A DNA stretch of 64,000 nt from Microbacteriaceae bacterium (GCA_947452675.1 CANGDL010000004.1:1-64000), one strand, 5' to 3'; shown: positions 46,216 through 56,204, counted from the first letter of the stretch. Program-made: numbers and translations. Notes: a model not told the origin generated them from the sequence alone.

Positions 46216-47126
46216 TAGAGGTTATCCAACGCTCCCGTTCGCTTAACCGAAGCTAGATAAGCGAACATGATAGCAATCGGAACTAGCGCAAGAGCGGCTG
46301 CCATTGGCAGATTATTTGCGGTTCCAACATTTGAATAAATCAAGTTTCCAAGCATCTGGTTTGGGCCTCCAACGATGCTGATCGTGATGTAATCACCGAG
46401 AGTTAGAGAAAAGGCAAAAATGGAACCTGCAATGATGCTTGGCAGAATCATCGGAAAGATGACACGGCGCAATGTTGTGAAAGTTTTGGCCCCTAGATCG
46501 CTACTCGCCTCAAGCAAATTACCGGGAACTTTCTCGAGGCCGCCATATATTGGCAAAATAACGTAAGGCAACCAAATGTAACCGAGAGTTATTGCGGCGC
46601 CCCAGAGTGAGTAGCCCGGCGTGTTAAGCCCTAAAGGTGCGAGCAGCCATTGAAGAATACCCTTATCGGAAAGGACTGAGCGCCAAGCATAGGCTTTCAC
46701 CAAATAGCTAGCCCAGAGGGGCAAAAGTATCGAAATGGCGATGATGGTTTTTAGTTTGGGCCCGGCAACCTTCGACATAAAGAACGCTATCGGCAAAGCG
46801 AGTGTTATGTCGGCAATCGTGACGCCGAGTGCGATACCGATGGTTCTGAGAGTGACCGTTGTATAGAGCGGGTCGGTGAACAACGAGATCACGTTATCAA
46901 AATTCAACGCAACTCTAGTGTTGCCGGTGAATTCATCCACAGTCCAGAATGCCGTGACAAGAAGCATTAGTAGAGCCGCTACATAGACCAGGCCCAGCCA
47001 AAGAGCCGGTAGTGCAATCAATGCCCTAAGGCGATTCTTGGGGTACTTGTAGAAAAAGCTCGATACTCGGCGCGCCGGAGTCACCGCTATAGCGGTAACT
47101 CCGGCAGCGCTGAGCTCATTTTTCAA
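46215..47126 (-). CDS. potB: Spermidine/putrescine-type ABC transporter permease (PotB-like)
   Basis: EASSDLGAKTFTTLRRVIFPMILPSIIAGSIFAFSLTLGDYITISIVGG. Confidence 0.87.
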   Translation of the reverse strand: MKNELSAAGVTAIAVTPARRVSSFFYKYPKNRLRALIALPALWLGLVYVAALLMLLVTAFWTVDEFTGNTRVALNFDNVISLFTDPLYTTVTLRTIGIALGVTIADITLALPIAFFMSKVAGPKLKTIIAISILLPLWASYLVKAYAWRSVLSDKGILQWLLAPLGLNTPGYSLWGAAITLGYIWLPYVILPIYGGLEKVPGNLLEASSDLGAKTFTTLRRVIFPMILPSIIAGSIFAFSLTLGDYITISIVGGPNQMLGNLIYSNVGTANNLPMAAALALVPIAIMFAYLASVKRTGALDNL

Positions 47127-47132
47127 TTTGGG

Positions 47133-48299
47133 TTAGCCCTTAATCTCTTGCCATGCTTTTGTCCAAGCTGAGTAATCGGTGCATTTGACATCCTTGCGGC
47201 CGTCTAGGCAGGCGCTGATAGGAGTCGTCCAATACCAAATCTTGGCTGCATAGGCTGCATCTCCTGCGTGATACGTGGCACAGAAGTTTTTGTCTGATGC
47301 ATACTGGCATGCGTCACTTGTAACAGGTGCCTCACCAAAGTACTCTGTGGCTGCTGCATTTGCCTTAGGGCTGTCAATGTAATCAAGCCACTTGTAAGCG
47401 CAGTTAACGTGCTTCGAGGTAGAAGAAATCATCCAAGAGTCAGACCAGCCGGTAGCACCCTCGCTTGGCAGAACTGCGTCCACAGTCGCCTTCGTCGACA
47501 TGGAATTCTTTATTACCTGCCAGGTAGTTCCGACAACTGAGTTTCCTGTTTCGAACGACTGGATTGACTTTAGGTAATCGCTCCAATATTCGCCAACATT
47601 GGCTCGCTGTGCCTTTAGCAAGGTGACGGCAGCTGCAAGCTGGGTGGCGTCCAAAGCATATGGGTTGGTAATTCCTAGATCAGGATTGTGCTTCATCAAG
47701 TAGAGTGCGGCATCGGCAATGTAAATAGGTGAGTCATAGGCGGTTACCTTGCCCTTGTAAGCGCTGGCCCCGTCGAACACTACGCTCCACGATGTCGGTG
47801 CCGGCTTGACCACTTTGGTGTTGTACATCAAAAGGTTGGCGCCATAGCCGTGGGGTACACCGTAGGTTTTTGAGTCAACAGTGTTCCACGCGCGGTTCTT
47901 TAGGAAGTCGTATACCTTGGAATAGCTAGGAATCAGGCTCGTGTTTAGCGGTTGCACGTAACCTCCAGCGACCAGACGAAGAGTCGCGTCACCTGATGCG
48001 GCGATAGCGTCGTACTGTCCGGTCTTGAATAGGCTTAGTGCTTCATCGCTGGTTCCATACGGCTTAAATGTCACCTGGCAACCGGTGTCTTTTTCAAACG
48101 GAGTGACCCAGTCGACCTTAGGGTCATTGCTGCCATCTTCTGCGTATCCTGGCCAGCCGAGAAGGGTGAGGCTGGTCTCACTTTTTCCAAGTTTGTCTAG
48201 CATTGTTCCAGCGCTGTTGCTGGTGCCGGCCGCACATCCAGTTAGGGTGAGTGACACCGCAATGGCGATCAACAACCCTGTTGATTTTTTCAGGTTCAC
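47133..48299 (-). CDS. potD: Spermidine/putrescine-type extracellular solute-binding lipoprotein (PotD-like)
   Basis: Lipobox LTGC; LTLLGWPGYAEDGSNDPKVDWVTPFEKDTGCQVTFK; VPHGYGANLLMYN. Confidence 0.87.
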   Translation of the reverse strand: MNLKKSTGLLIAIAVSLTLTGCAAGTSNSAGTMLDKLGKSETSLTLLGWPGYAEDGSNDPKVDWVTPFEKDTGCQVTFKPYGTSDEALSLFKTGQYDAIAASGDATLRLVAGGYVQPLNTSLIPSYSKVYDFLKNRAWNTVDSKTYGVPHGYGANLLMYNTKVVKPAPTSWSVVFDGASAYKGKVTAYDSPIYIADAALYLMKHNPDLGITNPYALDATQLAAAVTLLKAQRANVGEYWSDYLKSIQSFETGNSVVGTTWQVIKNSMSTKATVDAVLPSEGATGWSDSWMISSTSKHVNCAYKWLDYIDSPKANAAATEYFGEAPVTSDACQYASDKNFCATYHAGDAAYAAKIWYWTTPISACLDGRKDVKCTDYSAWTKAWQEIKG

Positions 48300-48311
48300 T
48301 TTCTCTCCTTG

Positions 48312-49292
48312 TTATTTGAGTTCGACCAAGTCGGACTTACTCAGATTTACATTTACCTTCGCGCCGCGATGGTAAGTCTTCGCAAGGTTGTCACTTGCAG
48401 ATAGTTCGGCCACCAACCGGATGCCATTTAGATCGATGATTAGCCGCACTGAGGAGCCTAGGTAGATTGACTCCATAACGGTACCCTCAGGGCCTTCGTT
48501 GCCGATTTCGATTTTTTCAGGACGAATCATCGTTTTTGTGCCAAGACCGAACATCGAAAGACTTTCGTCGGCGCTGAAGATATTTGCAGTGCCAATGAAT
48601 CTGGCGACAAATTCCGTTGCCGGAGTCTCGTAAAGCTCCTGCGGTGTGCCAATTTGTTCAATTTTGCCGTTATTGAAGACCGCGATGCGGTCGCTCAACG
48701 TAAGAGCCTCGTCTTGGTCGTGGGTCACGAAGATAAAAGTGATGCCAAGTTCGCGCTGAAGTTCTTTCAACTCGATCTGCATTTTCTCGCGAAGCTTTAG
48801 GTCGAGCGCGCCAAGAGGCTCGTCGAGCAGGAGGATCTTAGGTTTGACCACAATCGCTCTAGCCAAAGCAACCCGCTGTCTCTGCCCACCAGAAAGTTGC
48901 GCAGGTTTGCGATCAACAAAATCAGAGAGATGAACTTTCGCGAGAGCTGCAAGAGCTAGAGCTGTGCGAACCTTTTTCGAAACTTTGCGCACTCTGAGGC
49001 CATACTCGACATTCTCAAGTACTGACATATGCGGGAAGAGGGCATAGTCCTGAAAGACAGTATTTACTTCGCGATCAAAAGGCGCGTTGTTGGTGACATC
49101 TTCACCAAAGAGAGTCACCTGGCCTGAAGTCGGTAATTCAAAACCGGCGATCATTCTAAGAACGGTAGTTTTGCCGGAGCCAGAGGGCCCAAGCATTGAG
49201 AAAAACTCACCGGCGGCTACTTCCACGTTCAGGTTTTCAACCGCTACGAACTCGCCAAAGCTCTTCGATAAGCCGCGAATTGAAATTGCCAC
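48312..49292 (-). CDS. potA: Spermidine/putrescine-type ABC transporter ATP-binding protein (PotA-like)
   Basis: Walker A GPSGSGKTT, LSGGQRQRVALARA, TOBE-like C-terminus. Confidence 0.9.
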   Translation of the reverse strand: MAISIRGLSKSFGEFVAVENLNVEVAAGEFFSMLGPSGSGKTTVLRMIAGFELPTSGQVTLFGEDVTNNAPFDREVNTVFQDYALFPHMSVLENVEYGLRVRKVSKKVRTALALAALAKVHLSDFVDRKPAQLSGGQRQRVALARAIVVKPKILLLDEPLGALDLKLREKMQIELKELQRELGITFIFVTHDQDEALTLSDRIAVFNNGKIEQIGTPQELYETPATEFVARFIGTANIFSADESLSMFGLGTKTMIRPEKIEIGNEGPEGTVMESIYLGSSVRLIIDLNGIRLVAELSASDNLAKTYHRGAKVNVNLSKSDLVELK

Positions 49293-49377
49293 TATGACCT
49301 CTCTGTCATTGTTTCACCCATACTATCTAGAAACTTCAAAGCGATACTGCATGTGGCTGACTAAACTAGTGGGGTTC

Positions 49378-49450
49378 GCCCTCGTAGCTCAGTGGATAGA
49401 GCAAGAGCCTTCTAATCTCTTGGTCGCAGGTTCGATTCCTGCCGGGGGCG
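49378..49450 (+). tRNA. tRNA-Arg (anticodon TCT)
   Basis: GCCCTCGTAGCTCAGTGGATAGAGCAAGAGCCTTCTAATCTCTTGGTCGCAGGTTCGATTCCTGCCGGGGGCG; anticodon loop CTTCTAA; no encoded CCA. Confidence 0.95.
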
Positions 49451-49454
49451 CTCC

Positions 49455-49934
49455 TTATGCCTGAGGACCCTTGTGGAAGTGTTCGAAGACCAAATTTGTG
49501 CGAGTAGACGCAACGGTCGCGTTATTAGATAGATTCTCGAGAACAAATTCTCGGACGGAATCAGAGTCTTTGACCGCGAGGTGAACGATAAAGTCTTCGG
49601 AGCCACCAAGGAAGAACACCTGGATGACTTCAGGTCGCTCCCGCATTTGCTGCATGAAGTCAGAGAGGTGTGCCCGAGCACCAGCTCGAAGTGTCACGGA
49701 AATCAAGACTTCGGTCCCCAAACCAAGCTGACTCGGCTCGACATTGGCACTGAAGCCTGAAATTATGCCTCGAGTCACAAGTGCTCGCACACGCGTGATG
49801 CAGGTTGATTGGGCGATGCCCACAGCGCTGGCGAGATCGGCATTCGTCATGCGCGCATTCTGCTGCAGCAGGCGGATGAGATCTAGGTCAATGTCGTCAA
49901 GCTGAGAATTCAACTGCAGATTCTTCGAAGTCAC
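49455..49934 (-). CDS. Lrp/AsnC family transcriptional regulator
   Basis: LDDIDLDLIRLLQQNARMTNADLASAVGIAQSTCITRVRAL HTH plus RAM domain; divergent to ald. Confidence 0.93.
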   Translation of the reverse strand: MTSKNLQLNSQLDDIDLDLIRLLQQNARMTNADLASAVGIAQSTCITRVRALVTRGIISGFSANVEPSQLGLGTEVLISVTLRAGARAHLSDFMQQMRERPEVIQVFFLGGSEDFIVHLAVKDSDSVREFVLENLSNNATVASTRTNLVFEHFHKGPQA

Positions 49935-49957
49935 CGTAGGTTTCCTAACAATTACTG

Positions 49958-49974
49958 AATTTAGTAACTAAATT
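49958..49974. promoter_or_regulatory. Candidate Lrp/AsnC operator in the lrp-ald intergenic region
   Basis: AATTTAGT-A-ACTAAATT, perfect 8-bp arms around 1 nt. Confidence 0.5.
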
Positions 49975-50067
49975 ACAGCATTGACCGAATAATCTGCAAT
50001 GTTTACACGTTTGTAATGAATTTAATGCAATCTGGAGGGAGATTTAGATCAACCCAAGGAGTTAAAG

Positions 50068-51186
50068 ATGCGCGTAGGCATTCCAACAGAAATCAAAAAC
50101 AACGAGAACCGAGTTGCAATCACCCCGGCTGGTGTGCACGAGCTGGTTCGTCGCGGTCACGAGGTATTCATCCAGGCCGGTGCCGGAATCGGTTCTGGTT
50201 TCACCGACTCTGCCTACGTTGCCGAGGGTGCGACCATGTTGGCAACCGCCGAAGATGTTTGGGCAAAGGGCGACCTGCTATTGAAGGTCAAGGAGCCAAT
50301 CGCGGCCGAGTATCCACTTCTTCGCAAAGACCAAGTCCTATTCACATACCTTCACCTCGCCGCCTCACGTCCTTGCACCGACGCACTTGTTAACGCGGGA
50401 ACCACGGCTATCGCTTACGAGACCGTCCAACTTCCGAACCGTGCTCTTCCGCTCCTTCAGCCAATGTCTGAGGTTGCAGGTCGTCTTTCAGCGCAGATCG
50501 GCGCCTACCAGTTGATGTCGAACGAGGGTGGCCCAGGCGTATTGATGGGTGGTGTTCCGGGAGCTCCTAAGGCCAAGGTTGTCGTCATCGGAGGCGGTGT
50601 TGCCGGCGAGCACGCCGCAACTATGGCGCTTGGTATGCAAGCTGATGTAACCGTCATCGACATCTCACTTCCAAAGCTCCGTGAACTTGATGCCCGTTTC
50701 GGCGGAGTCGTAAAGACTCGCGTTTCAACCGCGTATGAAATCGCAGAACAATTGAAGGACGCCGACTTAGTAATCGGCTCGGTCCTCATCCCAGGCGAGA
50801 AAGCACCAAAGTTAGTCACCGATGAAATGGTTGCCAGGATGAAGCCGGGTTCAGTTCTTGTCGACATCGCTATCGACCAAGGTGGTTGCTTCGAGAATTC
50901 GAAGCCAACCACACACGACAACCCGACCTACAAGGTTCACAACAGCACTTACTACTGTGTTGCCAACATGCCAGGTGCGGTTCCAGCAACCTCGACGCGC
51001 GCGCTAACCAATGCAACTTTGCCATACGTAATCGCTCTAGCCGAGAAGGGCTGGAAGACCGCGCTTCAGGCAGATGGTGCGCTTGCGCTTGGTCTAAACA
51101 CTCACCAGGGTTATGTCACCTATGCGGGTGTTCAGCATGCGTTTGCCGACGTGCCTTTCAAGTCTCTTGCCGAGGTTCTGGCCTAG
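50068..51186 (+). CDS. ald: Alanine dehydrogenase
   Basis: MRVGIPTEIKNNENRVAITPAGVHELVRRGHEVFIQAGAG; GGGVAGEHAATMALGM. Confidence 0.96.
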   Translation: MRVGIPTEIKNNENRVAITPAGVHELVRRGHEVFIQAGAGIGSGFTDSAYVAEGATMLATAEDVWAKGDLLLKVKEPIAAEYPLLRKDQVLFTYLHLAASRPCTDALVNAGTTAIAYETVQLPNRALPLLQPMSEVAGRLSAQIGAYQLMSNEGGPGVLMGGVPGAPKAKVVVIGGGVAGEHAATMALGMQADVTVIDISLPKLRELDARFGGVVKTRVSTAYEIAEQLKDADLVIGSVLIPGEKAPKLVTDEMVARMKPGSVLVDIAIDQGGCFENSKPTTHDNPTYKVHNSTYYCVANMPGAVPATSTRALTNATLPYVIALAEKGWKTALQADGALALGLNTHQGYVTYAGVQHAFADVPFKSLAEVLA

Positions 51187-51196
51187 GCACCCTAAG

Positions 51197-51232
51197 CAAA
51201 AAAGCCCGACGCTTTCTCGTCGGGCTTTTTTG
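51197..51232 (+). terminator. Rho-independent terminator after ald
   Basis: AAAAAAGCCCGACG-CTTT-CTCGTCGGGCTTTTTT. Confidence 0.9.
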
Positions 51233-51251
51233 CTTTTAGCTCAAGAAATTT

Positions 51252-52256
51252 CTAGGCAGGCTGTTGTTGAGTTATGCAGTGGATGCCTCCGCCGCGCGCA
51301 AATAGTGGCCTGGCATCAACCAGGACGATTTCGCGCTCTGGGTAAACGGCTTGAAGGGTCGCAATAGCGCGACCATCGTTGGCATCGCCAAAGCCGCACA
51401 GAATCACTCCGCCATTAACGACGTAGTGATTGATGTAGCTGTAATCGACAAAACCCTCGTCGTCGCGAAGAGTGGTCGGCGCGGCAATTGGAACCAAGTT
51501 GAAGTCGCCCGCTTTTTCAAGAGTTTCGCGCACCTCTTGGCTGATTTTAAAGTCTGGGTGCTCAGGATTCTCTTGGTCGTGATACAAAATGGTGTTTTCG
51601 TTCGCAAAGCACGCAACAATGTCAACGTGTCCGCGAGTGCCGAACTCGTCGTAATCGCGGGTTAGGCCGCGACGCAACCAAATCGCCTCGTTTGTGCCAA
51701 GTCGGGTGTGGATTTCTGACTCCACCTCGCCTTTTGACCAGTTTGAATTTCTTCCCTCGCCCAGCTGGACAGTTTCGGTCAAGAGAACCTTGCCAGCACC
51801 ATTGACATGGATGCCACCGCCCTCGTTGATCAAACCCGAGTTAATGGTTTCAATCGAAATAGCATCTCCGATAAATCTGGCAACTTGTGCATCTTTATCC
51901 CAGGTTGCCCAAGTCTGTGCTCCCCAGCCATTGAAAACCCAGTTAACCCCCGCGAGTTTGCCGGCCTCGTCCTTTACAAATGTTGGCCCAATGTCTCTCA
52001 TCCAAGCATCGTTTAGTTCGGCAGGGATGAGTTCAATCGCAGGGTTCAGAAACGCACTTGCGATCTCTAAATCCTGGGATTCGCAAAGCATCGAAACTGG
52101 TTCGAAGCGAACTATCGCATTGGCAACAGCAGCCCAGGTTTCGCGTGCTTCCATGGCTTCGGTTTCTGATTCGCCTAGCGTGTATCCACTTGAGGGCCAA
52201 GCCATCCAAGTTCGCTCATGTGGAGCCCATTCCGCCGGCATAAACCAATGGCTCAA
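51252..52256 (-). CDS. Agmatine deiminase family protein
   Basis: MPAEWAPHERTWMAWP; AWMRDIGPTFV; GGIHVNGAGKVLLTETV; C-terminal GGGIHCITQQQP. Confidence 0.93.
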   Translation of the reverse strand: MSHWFMPAEWAPHERTWMAWPSSGYTLGESETEAMEARETWAAVANAIVRFEPVSMLCESQDLEIASAFLNPAIELIPAELNDAWMRDIGPTFVKDEAGKLAGVNWVFNGWGAQTWATWDKDAQVARFIGDAISIETINSGLINEGGGIHVNGAGKVLLTETVQLGEGRNSNWSKGEVESEIHTRLGTNEAIWLRRGLTRDYDEFGTRGHVDIVACFANENTILYHDQENPEHPDFKISQEVRETLEKAGDFNLVPIAAPTTLRDDEGFVDYSYINHYVVNGGVILCGFGDANDGRAIATLQAVYPEREIVLVDARPLFARGGGIHCITQQQPA

Positions 52257-53617
52257 TTGTTCTCCATTGAATCGAGAATCTGAGTGAGAAGTTCAAAGTT
52301 GGTTTCCGGGTTCACAATGGCGAAGCGGGTGTTTGGCTGCCCGCGATGTGAACTTGGCACAACGAACGCGACACCATCCTGCAAGAGCTTTTCCGACCAT
52401 CGGTTGTAGTCGTCGATATTCCAACCATCCTTAGTGAAAACCACAACAGAAAGTTCGGGCTCACGCACAAGGTTCAAGCCTGGCCGGCGAGTTATTTCGT
52501 CCGCGATTCGGTGAGCCAGCTCAACATTTTGGTGCACCGCGTTTCTATAAGCCTTGATTCCGTGCGTTGCAAGAGAGAACCAGAGAGGCAACCCACGAGG
52601 TCTGCGGGTCAGGTTGTAGGCATAGTCGCTTGGGTTCCAATCGCCAGATTCGGTCAGAGTGTCTAAGTACTCACCGTGCTGGGTGTGCGCCTGGCGCCCA
52701 TCTTCTGGGTTGCGATAGATAAGCGCGCAAGCATCGAATGGTGCAAACAGCCACTTGTGCGGGTCAACTATGAAGCTGTCAGCCTTTTCAAGGCCATTGA
52801 ATAGCGGTTTACTGATTGGCGCGAGGATGCCGGCAAGACCGTATGCGCCGTCCACATGGAACCAAATGTTGTTGTCGTTTGCGATCGTACCGATCTCATC
52901 AAGCCTGTCGACGATTCCGAAGTTGGTCGTTCCGCCGGTGGCAACAATAGCAAAAACACCGTCTCCAGCGGCATCCAGCGCTGCTTGAACCGCCTGGCCG
53001 CGTAGACGCCCATCGTCACCGACCTCGGCTTTGATTATTTCAACATCCATCACAGCGGCAGCCGCCTTAAGGGATGAGTGCGCCTCGGCACTGCAGATGA
53101 ACTTCCAAGATTCCGGTTTTGGCTTTCCCTGAACCTTAAGGGCTTGGGCTGCTCGATGCCGGGCAGCAACCAATGCACTCAAGTTCCCAAGGGTTCCGCC
53201 TTGGACAAAAACTCCGCCGGCGCTGGCAGGAAGACCGGCTTCATTTGCCAACCAAGCAAGGACCTCGTTTTCGGCGTAAACCGCTCCGGCACCTTCCATC
53301 CATGAACCGCCATAGATAGCAGAAGCAGAAACTACGAGATCGAAAAGCTTGGCCGCCTCGGTAGGCGCGCAGGGGATGAAGGAGAGGTAACCCGGGTGAT
53401 CGGTTGAGATGGTGGCCGGTGCCAAAACATTCTCGAATAGCTTCAAGGATGTAAGGCCTCCTAGGCCTTCCTCGGTAACTGTTGGGCCAGCTTGAGTGGA
53501 GAGAAACTCGTATGTTTGAGGCGCATCGAGAGGGGCTGGGTCATACTCGAGACGTTTGCGGGCGTATTCAAAAATGCCCTCTCGAAGGGCTACAGTCGCG
53601 TCATTGGGCTTGTGCAC
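52253..53617 (-). CDS. PLP-dependent group II decarboxylase
   Basis: FVQGGTLGNLSALVAAR; WFHVDGAYG; FIVDPHKWLFAPFDACALIYR. Confidence 0.9.
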   Translation of the reverse strand: MHKPNDATVALREGIFEYARKRLEYDPAPLDAPQTYEFLSTQAGPTVTEEGLGGLTSLKLFENVLAPATISTDHPGYLSFIPCAPTEAAKLFDLVVSASAIYGGSWMEGAGAVYAENEVLAWLANEAGLPASAGGVFVQGGTLGNLSALVAARHRAAQALKVQGKPKPESWKFICSAEAHSSLKAAAAVMDVEIIKAEVGDDGRLRGQAVQAALDAAGDGVFAIVATGGTTNFGIVDRLDEIGTIANDNNIWFHVDGAYGLAGILAPISKPLFNGLEKADSFIVDPHKWLFAPFDACALIYRNPEDGRQAHTQHGEYLDTLTESGDWNPSDYAYNLTRRPRGLPLWFSLATHGIKAYRNAVHQNVELAHRIADEITRRPGLNLVREPELSVVVFTKDGWNIDDYNRWSEKLLQDGVAFVVPSSHRGQPNTRFAIVNPETNFELLTQILDSMENN

Positions 53618-53626
53618 AAGACGAGT

Positions 53627-53860
53627 CTATTTGTGTTTCTTGACGCGAATAATCGAAATCGCAAACCCAATCACAGACAGCAATAAAAAGGCCCAACTGC
53701 CAAGTTGACGCGTCTGTTCAATAGCCGCACAACTTGTCCAGTCGTCCAGCTGTTTTACCGTGCAAAGGTCAGAGTTGAAGAATCCGAGGGTGGACGCAAA
53801 AATCCCCACCAAGCTGACTGTTGCCAGCATTGCCATTGAATTGTTGCTTACCCGAGTCAC
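53627..53860 (-). CDS. Small two-TM hypothetical membrane protein
   Basis: 77 aa, two hydrophobic segments, stop adjoins trxA-like gene in same direction. Confidence 0.5.
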   Translation of the reverse strand: MTRVSNNSMAMLATVSLVGIFASTLGFFNSDLCTVKQLDDWTSCAAIEQTRQLGSWAFLLLSVIGFAISIIRVKKHK

Positions 53861-54249
53861 TATTCGACCTCTGAAAGGTCGCCAATTTCGTCATTTTGTT
53901 TCGCGATTTCAGAACGAATGTCATCCATGTTCAAGCCTTTTACCGCTGAAATCAGCTCTTCAAGGCCTGCACCTGGAAGTGCCCCGGCTCGGTTGTAAAG
54001 CAGAATGCCATCACGGAAGACCATCAGGGTAGGGATTGAACTGATCCCAGCCTCGCCGGCAAGCTGCTTTTCGGCTTCGGTATCTACTTTGCCGAAAATA
54101 ATGTCTGGGTGCTTTGTCGAAGCTTCTTCAAAGATAGGCGCAAACTGGCGACATGGGCCGCACCATTCAGCCCAAAAGTCGACGATCACCATTCCGTCGG
54201 TTACAACGGTGTCTCCGAAGTTCGCAGCGCCTAGTTCGATGGTTGCCAT
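53860..54249 (-). CDS. trxA: Thioredoxin
   Basis: VDFWAEWCGPCRQFAPIFEE; SIPTLMVFRDG. Confidence 0.93.
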   Translation of the reverse strand: MATIELGAANFGDTVVTDGMVIVDFWAEWCGPCRQFAPIFEEASTKHPDIIFGKVDTEAEKQLAGEAGISSIPTLMVFRDGILLYNRAGALPGAGLEELISAVKGLNMDDIRSEIAKQNDEIGDLSEVE

Positions 54250-55169
54250 GAGGTAGTTCTCCTTGAAATCTGGGCGACGATAATGCCCGCTATCACTAAC
54301 AATCCGCCAAGCGTTTGTAATCCATCAATTTTCTCACCAAGCCAGAAATAGGCAAACATGAACCCAAAAATCGTTTCGGTCGTTGAGAAAATGCCAACAC
54401 CGGTTGCACTCAAATGCGGCAAAGCCGCATAGGTGAGGAAAAGTGGCACAAACGAGCCCATGATTCCGAGCCAAGCAAAAATAATCCACGCAGGGATTAC
54501 GGTGCCGGCAAGATTTCCACCCAAGTCCACTTTGGCTGCGAAGCGCCCGAAGTCAAAGGTCCAGAAGTGGCTCAGGCCAGACCACATCAAAGCGGAGACT
54601 GCCATCGAATAGAAAAGCGTCGAAAATGCGTCCCGGGTGCGGTGAACGTGCTCGCCAACCATGTAATAGGTTGCCGTCGCTACTGCAGCGATTGCGCCAA
54701 ACGCCACACCAACACCGTTAAGCCCAGCTTCCCAGACGTGAGAAACAACCACCAGTCCGACCAGGACAAATCCCACACCTAGCCAAAGTCTGGGTGAGAC
54801 CTTGGTTTTGAACAGGATAATGCTTGCAATTGGAACCAAGATAATCGCGGTGTACTGAATCAGAAGTGCAACTCCTACCGGCAAGTTAGCGACTGCATTC
54901 GCGTAGGACCATTGCATCAATCCCACGCCGGCGGTTCCTAAAAGAACTAACCACTTCCATTCGCCATTCACTAACCGGAACGCCGCTCGGTTGCGAATCA
55001 ATACGAAAATTCCAGCAATCAGGCAAGCCGAAAGTGAACGAAAGAGAGTAATTTGCTCAGGCGTAACACCGGTGGCCATCACCGTTTTTGCAGTGCTGCC
55101 GTTTAGACCAAATAGAAACGTTGCCATCAGAATCATGGCTGCGCCTAAAAGTGGTCGTTTTTGAGTCAT
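54231..55169 (-). CDS. EamA/DMT-family transporter
   Basis: Ten-TM pattern; GATFLFGLNGSTAK-like repeat and C-terminal EAM repeat SATGVGIFSTTETIFGFMFAYFWLGE. Confidence 0.88.
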   Translation of the reverse strand: MTQKRPLLGAAMILMATFLFGLNGSTAKTVMATGVTPEQITLFRSLSACLIAGIFVLIRNRAAFRLVNGEWKWLVLLGTAGVGLMQWSYANAVANLPVGVALLIQYTAIILVPIASIILFKTKVSPRLWLGVGFVLVGLVVVSHVWEAGLNGVGVAFGAIAAVATATYYMVGEHVHRTRDAFSTLFYSMAVSALMWSGLSHFWTFDFGRFAAKVDLGGNLAGTVIPAWIIFAWLGIMGSFVPLFLTYAALPHLSATGVGIFSTTETIFGFMFAYFWLGEKIDGLQTLGGLLVIAGIIVAQISRRTTSWQPSN

Positions 55170-55177
55170 GAGGAAGC

Positions 55178-56182
55178 TTAAAGCCCGGTTCCATGAACGG
55201 CGAACTCATCAATGGCGCGGAGCTCATCCATGCTCAGTTTTGGAGCATGGATGGTCGCATGGTTCTGCTCGAGTTGCTTGACGCTACTTGCGCCGATCAG
55301 AGCTGAGGTAACAGTGGGTTGGCGAAGCACCCAGCTAAGTGCAAGTTGAGCGAGACTCTGCCCGCGAGCCGCGGCAATCTGGTTCAGGCCGTTTGCCCGT
55401 TCAAGATAGGTCGGATCAATCTGGGATTGCTTCAGGAAGTGGTTTTTTGCTGCTCTAGAACCTCTCGGGACCAAACCAGACAGATAGCGGTCAGTCAACA
55501 TCCCTTGGGCCAGTGGCGAGAAGACTATCGAGCCAACCCCCTCCATCCCAAGAGTGTCGAACAGTGATTGCTCGGGGGTTCGGTCAAACATCGAATAGCG
55601 AGGCTGGTGAATAAGAAGGGGAACCCCCATTCCAGCCAGGATGCGCTTCGCTTCACGAGTCTGGTGAGCGTCATAAGAGGAGATTCCTGCATAAAGAGCG
55701 CGACCTGAGTGGACGGCAGTTGCCAGCGCGCCCATTGTCTCTTCGAGGGGAGTGTTTGGGTCAAAACGGTGGCTATAGAAAATGTCCACATAGTCGAGCT
55801 GCATGCGCTTCAAACTCTGGTCAAGAGAGGAGAGCAGGTACTTGCGAGAACCCCACTCGCCATAAGGGCCAGGCCACATGTCATAACCGGCCTTGGTCGA
55901 AATGATCAGCTCATCACGGTAGCGCTCAAAATCACGCTTGTAGTGCACCCCGAAGTTCTCCTCGGCGCTGCCTGCCGGTGGCCCATAGTTGTTAGCCAGG
56001 TCAAAGTGGGTAATACCTAAATCAAAGGCGCGGCGCAAAATAGCCTTTTGCGTGCGCATCGAGTCGCCAGAGCCGAAGTTATGCCAAAGACCCAAGGAGA
56101 TCTCCGGCAATAGCAATCCACTCTTGCCGGTGCGGCGATATTTCATGGACTCGTAACGAGCTGCTTCTGCCTTGTAGGTCAT
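55178..56182 (-). CDS. Aldo/keto reductase (YghZ/MgrA-like)
   Basis: MKYRRTGKSGLLLPEISLGLWHNFG; DLANNYGPPAGSAEENFG; YSHRFDPNTPLEET. Confidence 0.93.
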   Translation of the reverse strand: MTYKAEAARYESMKYRRTGKSGLLLPEISLGLWHNFGSGDSMRTQKAILRRAFDLGITHFDLANNYGPPAGSAEENFGVHYKRDFERYRDELIISTKAGYDMWPGPYGEWGSRKYLLSSLDQSLKRMQLDYVDIFYSHRFDPNTPLEETMGALATAVHSGRALYAGISSYDAHQTREAKRILAGMGVPLLIHQPRYSMFDRTPEQSLFDTLGMEGVGSIVFSPLAQGMLTDRYLSGLVPRGSRAAKNHFLKQSQIDPTYLERANGLNQIAAARGQSLAQLALSWVLRQPTVTSALIGASSVKQLEQNHATIHAPKLSMDELRAIDEFAVHGTGL

Positions 56183-56204
56183 GAAACCAGCCTAGGCTAG
56201 AGAC

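Noticed and set aside
49378-49450. tRNA-Arg as an integration site
   Set aside because: No integrase or direct repeat of the tRNA 3' end nearby; flanking genes look native.
51694-52287. 197-aa ORF (+) opposite agmatine deiminase
   Set aside because: Fully antisense to a well-supported gene with no own motif.
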